From: an uncultured Francisella sp.
GTDB lineage: Bacteria; Pseudomonadota; Gammaproteobacteria; Burkholderiales; Neisseriaceae
Direction: 5' to 3'
Assembly (NCBI GenBank): GCA_943913655.1
Contig: CALTZA010000004.1
Span: 1 to 64,000, forward strand
DNA length: 64,000 bases
Every line of letters starts with the position of its first letter. Position 1 is the first letter of the stretch. Below the pieces are notes generated by a model, which was not told the DNA's origin, did not search any database, and saw only the letters and a list, made by a program, of their open reading frames with translations. Positions 62,121 through 64,000 of the stretch are shown piece after piece. The position numbers and the translations under genes were made by a program.

Positions 62121-63068
62121 TTAGTTTCTTAAACGTACTTTTTCAAAAGAATGATTAACCCCTTTAGTCAAGATTAAATGCGCTCGTTCGCGAGTGGGCA
62201 GGATATTCTCGTGTAAGTTAACGCCATTAATGTTGATCCAAACTTCGTTAGCAAAATGTATGGCTTCTTTTTCACTGATAATAGAATAGGAATGGAAAAA
62301 AGAATTAGGCTTTTTAAAAGCGACCTCGCGTAGACGTAAAAAACGTTCTAAGAACCATTGCCGTAATAGCTGTTCATCGGCATCAATATAAATAGAGAAA
62401 TCCACAAAGTCGGAAATAAATATCGAAGGTTCTGGCGGAGTGGATAACTGATTATTTTGTAAAATATTCAGACCTTCTAAAATCAATAGTTGGGGTTGAT
62501 CGACTATTTCGTATTGATCAGGGATAATATCGTAAGTGAATTGCGAGTAAATGGGCACTTTTACATGACGTTTGCCTGCTTTAACATCGGAAACAAATTG
62601 CAGAAGCTCACGCAGTCGATAAGATTCAGGGAAGCCTTTCTTAAAAGTCAGTTGGCGCTCTGATAACGTTTTTAAATCTAATAAAAAACCATCTGTTGCC
62701 ACTAGATCTACTTTACGTGGTGTTGGCCAGCGACTTAGTAACGCTTGTAAAATGCGCGACGCAGTGCTTTTACCAGAAGCAACGCTACCAGCGATGCCAA
62801 TGATATAGGTGCTCATGGGCGTATCTCGATCCAAGAAGGAATGTAATACATTTTGCCTACGGATATTTTCTTCAATGTAGTAATTGATTAAACGCACTAA
62901 TGGAAGATAAATTGTACTTATTTCATCCAAAGACAAACTTTCATTGACTCCTAACAGGGGTTCTAAATCTTGTTCAGTTAAGGTAAGAGGGACATTTTTA
63001 CGTAGAGCAGACCATTGGCTGCGATTAAAACTAACATAAGGTGCCAAATATTCATTTCGTGTTGTCAT
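62121..63068 (-). CDS. coaA: type I pantothenate kinase
   Basis: CoaA phosphorylates pantothenate, the first step to coenzyme A. The 315-residue protein has a P-loop IIGIAGSVASGKSTASR (about 89-105), DGFLLDLKTL-type VATDGFLLDL, RKGFPESY-type FKKGFPESYR and VPIYSQFTYDI. Length equals E. coli CoaA (316). It overlaps serS by 17 bases at its start. Works with panB in coenzyme A supply. Confidence 0.96.
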   Translation of the reverse strand: MTTRNEYLAPYVSFNRSQWSALRKNVPLTLTEQDLEPLLGVNESLSLDEISTIYLPLVRLINYYIEENIRRQNVLHSFLDRDTPMSTYIIGIAGSVASGKSTASRILQALLSRWPTPRKVDLVATDGFLLDLKTLSERQLTFKKGFPESYRLRELLQFVSDVKAGKRHVKVPIYSQFTYDIIPDQYEIVDQPQLLILEGLNILQNNQLSTPPEPSIFISDFVDFSIYIDADEQLLRQWFLERFLRLREVAFKKPNSFFHSYSIISEKEAIHFANEVWININGVNLHENILPTRERAHLILTKGVNHSFEKVRLRN

Positions 63069-64000
63069 TTTTTTCTGCTTTTAGTCTGGTTATACCCCCT
63101 AGATAAGCTCGTAAAGGGACTGGTATGTTGATAGAGCCATCTTCATTTTGATGATTTTCTAATAGGGCAACAAGAGCTCTACCCACAGCCACACCTGAAC
63201 CATTTAAAGTATGCACCAGTTTATTTTTTCCATCAATATCTCTAAATCGCGCTCTCATGCGTCGTGCCTGAAAATCTTCACAATTAGAGCAACTTGAGAT
63301 TTCTCGATAAGTATTTTCTGAAGGAACCCACACTTCAATATCATAGGTCTTAGCAGCACTAAATCCCATATCACCAGTACATAACATAATCACTCGATAA
63401 GGGAGCTCTAAAGCCTGTAACACCTTTTCTGCATGATTTACTAGTTCTTCCAAAGCCTGATAAGAATACTGTGGTGTGGTAATTTGAACCATCTCTACTT
63501 TATCAAATTGATGTTGCCTGATAAGTCCTTTGGTATCTTTGCCATAAGAGCCTGCTTCGGAACGAAAACAAGGAGATAAGGTAGTCAAACGTGCTGGTAA
63601 TTGTTTGACTGTTGTAATTTTGTCACGAAAAAGATTGGTGAGGGTTATTTCGCCGGTTGAAATCAGATATTGCGACTTTTGTTCACCATCTCCAGATAAT
63701 ACACAATACATATCTTGAGCAAACTTAGGCAGTTGGCCTGTACCTTCTAAAATTTCATCATTAACAATATAAGGAGTTTGATACTCTGTATATCCATGAT
63801 AGTTGATATGTAGATCTAACATAAATTGGCCCAATGCGCGATGTAAGCGTGCAATATTGCCTTGCAAAACAGAAAAGCGAGAGCCCGATAGATTTACCCC
63901 AGCAGAAATGTTGAGACCTAACATTTCGCCCAATTCCACATGATTTTTAGGAGAAAAAGAAAATTGACGAGGTCGGTCGTGTTTTTTTATTTCCACATTA
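63052..64000 (-). CDS. serS: seryl-tRNA synthetase, C-terminal part (runs off window)
   Basis: The 3' portion of serS: 316 codons of the class II catalytic core. Motif 2 FRSEAGSYG, HQFDKVEMVQI and the motif 3 end LNGSGVAVGRALVALLENHQ match SerRS, with SRFSVLQGNIARLHRALGQF near the start of the visible piece. The N-terminal tRNA-binding coiled coil lies beyond base 64000. The GTG near 63996 is not the start. Its stop overlaps the coaA start by 17 bases. Confidence 0.95.
   Translation of the reverse strand, partial: NVEIKKHDRPRQFSFSPKNHVELGEMLGLNISAGVNLSGSRFSVLQGNIARLHRALGQFMLDLHINYHGYTEYQTPYIVNDEILEGTGQLPKFAQDMYCVLSGDGEQKSQYLISTGEITLTNLFRDKITTVKQLPARLTTLSPCFRSEAGSYGKDTKGLIRQHQFDKVEMVQITTPQYSYQALEELVNHAEKVLQALELPYRVIMLCTGDMGFSAAKTYDIEVWVPSENTYREISSCSNCEDFQARRMRARFRDIDGKNKLVHTLNGSGVAVGRALVALLENHQNEDGSINIPVPLRAYLGGITRLKAEKNDNTK

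Noticed and set aside
1..64000. CRISPR arrays, prophage, toxin-antitoxin or defence islands
   Set aside because: No spaced direct repeats, no phage structural genes and no cas, restriction or toxin families were recognised in any frame; the only repeats found are the in-frame linker repeats at 30541-31060.

Overview
This is an AT-rich chromosomal segment of a gammaproteobacterium. The assignment rests on ZipA, Hda, BamC, UbiK, ZipA-LigA adjacency, dapA-bamC, rdgB-hemW, pcnB-folK-panB and lpxK-ycaR-kdsB order, and an E. coli-type CydABX oxidase. The genus cannot be named from the sequence. Most genes are housekeeping and tightly packed, but there are decayed genes (argB and a tnpB transposon gene) and several full-length proteins whose catalytic motifs have eroded (FtsK motor, a DEAD-box helicase, a Trm112-like protein). 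That mixture suggests relaxed selection, as in a host-associated lineage; this is inference.

Layout. 1-6755 (+): cytochrome bd operon cydA-cydB-cydX-cydD-cydC, each oxidase gene with a strong AGGAGG ribosome site. 6758-11141 (-): hemH, an ftsK-like gene, anmK. 11335-11410 (+): tRNA-Arg(CCG). 11561-18767 (+): zipA-ligA-galU-perM-hda-HAD hydrolase, mostly with 4 to 8 nt overlaps. 18821-25674 (-): two tandem GDSL autotransporters and relA. 25795-26556 (+): a Nudix-ThiE fusion. 26567-36102 (-): galE, argB pseudogene, uppP, dsbA, a repeat-rich SPOR protein, comM, ubiK, a secreted acid phosphatase, recX, gph, rpe. 36283-37665 (+): an amino-acid:sodium symporter. 37666-39461: a decayed stretch with a wrecked IS200/IS605-type tnpB. 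39462-41720 (+): rnr, separated by a hairpin from a minus-strand type IV pilin. 42540-46472 (-): hemW, rdgB, bamC, dapA. 46699-48911 (+): a membrane protein and ybiT-like ABC-F. 48961-51644 (-): panB, folK, pcnB. 51713-57810 (+): DUF3460, O-methyltransferase, purE, a lipoprotein, purK, tsaD, dapE, argF. 58066-64000 (-): adk, kdsB, ycaR, lpxK, a degenerate DEAD-box protein, coaA, and the 3' part of serS.

How they fit together. The cyd operon supplies a high-oxygen-affinity quinol oxidase with its CydDC assembly exporter, next to ferrochelatase, which makes the haem it needs. Envelope functions are well represented (UppP, GalU, GalE, KdsB, LpxK, BamC, AnmK, ZipA, SPOR protein). Arginine synthesis looks broken at argB, although argF remains, so the cell probably depends on imported ornithine, citrulline or arginine unless another argB exists elsewhere.

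No phage, CRISPR array, toxin-antitoxin pair or recognisable new defence system was seen. The most unusual items are the FtsK-like protein that has lost Walker A and Walker B, the degenerate DEAD-box protein, the paired GDSL autotransporters lacking the usual block III Asn, and the oversized LigA.
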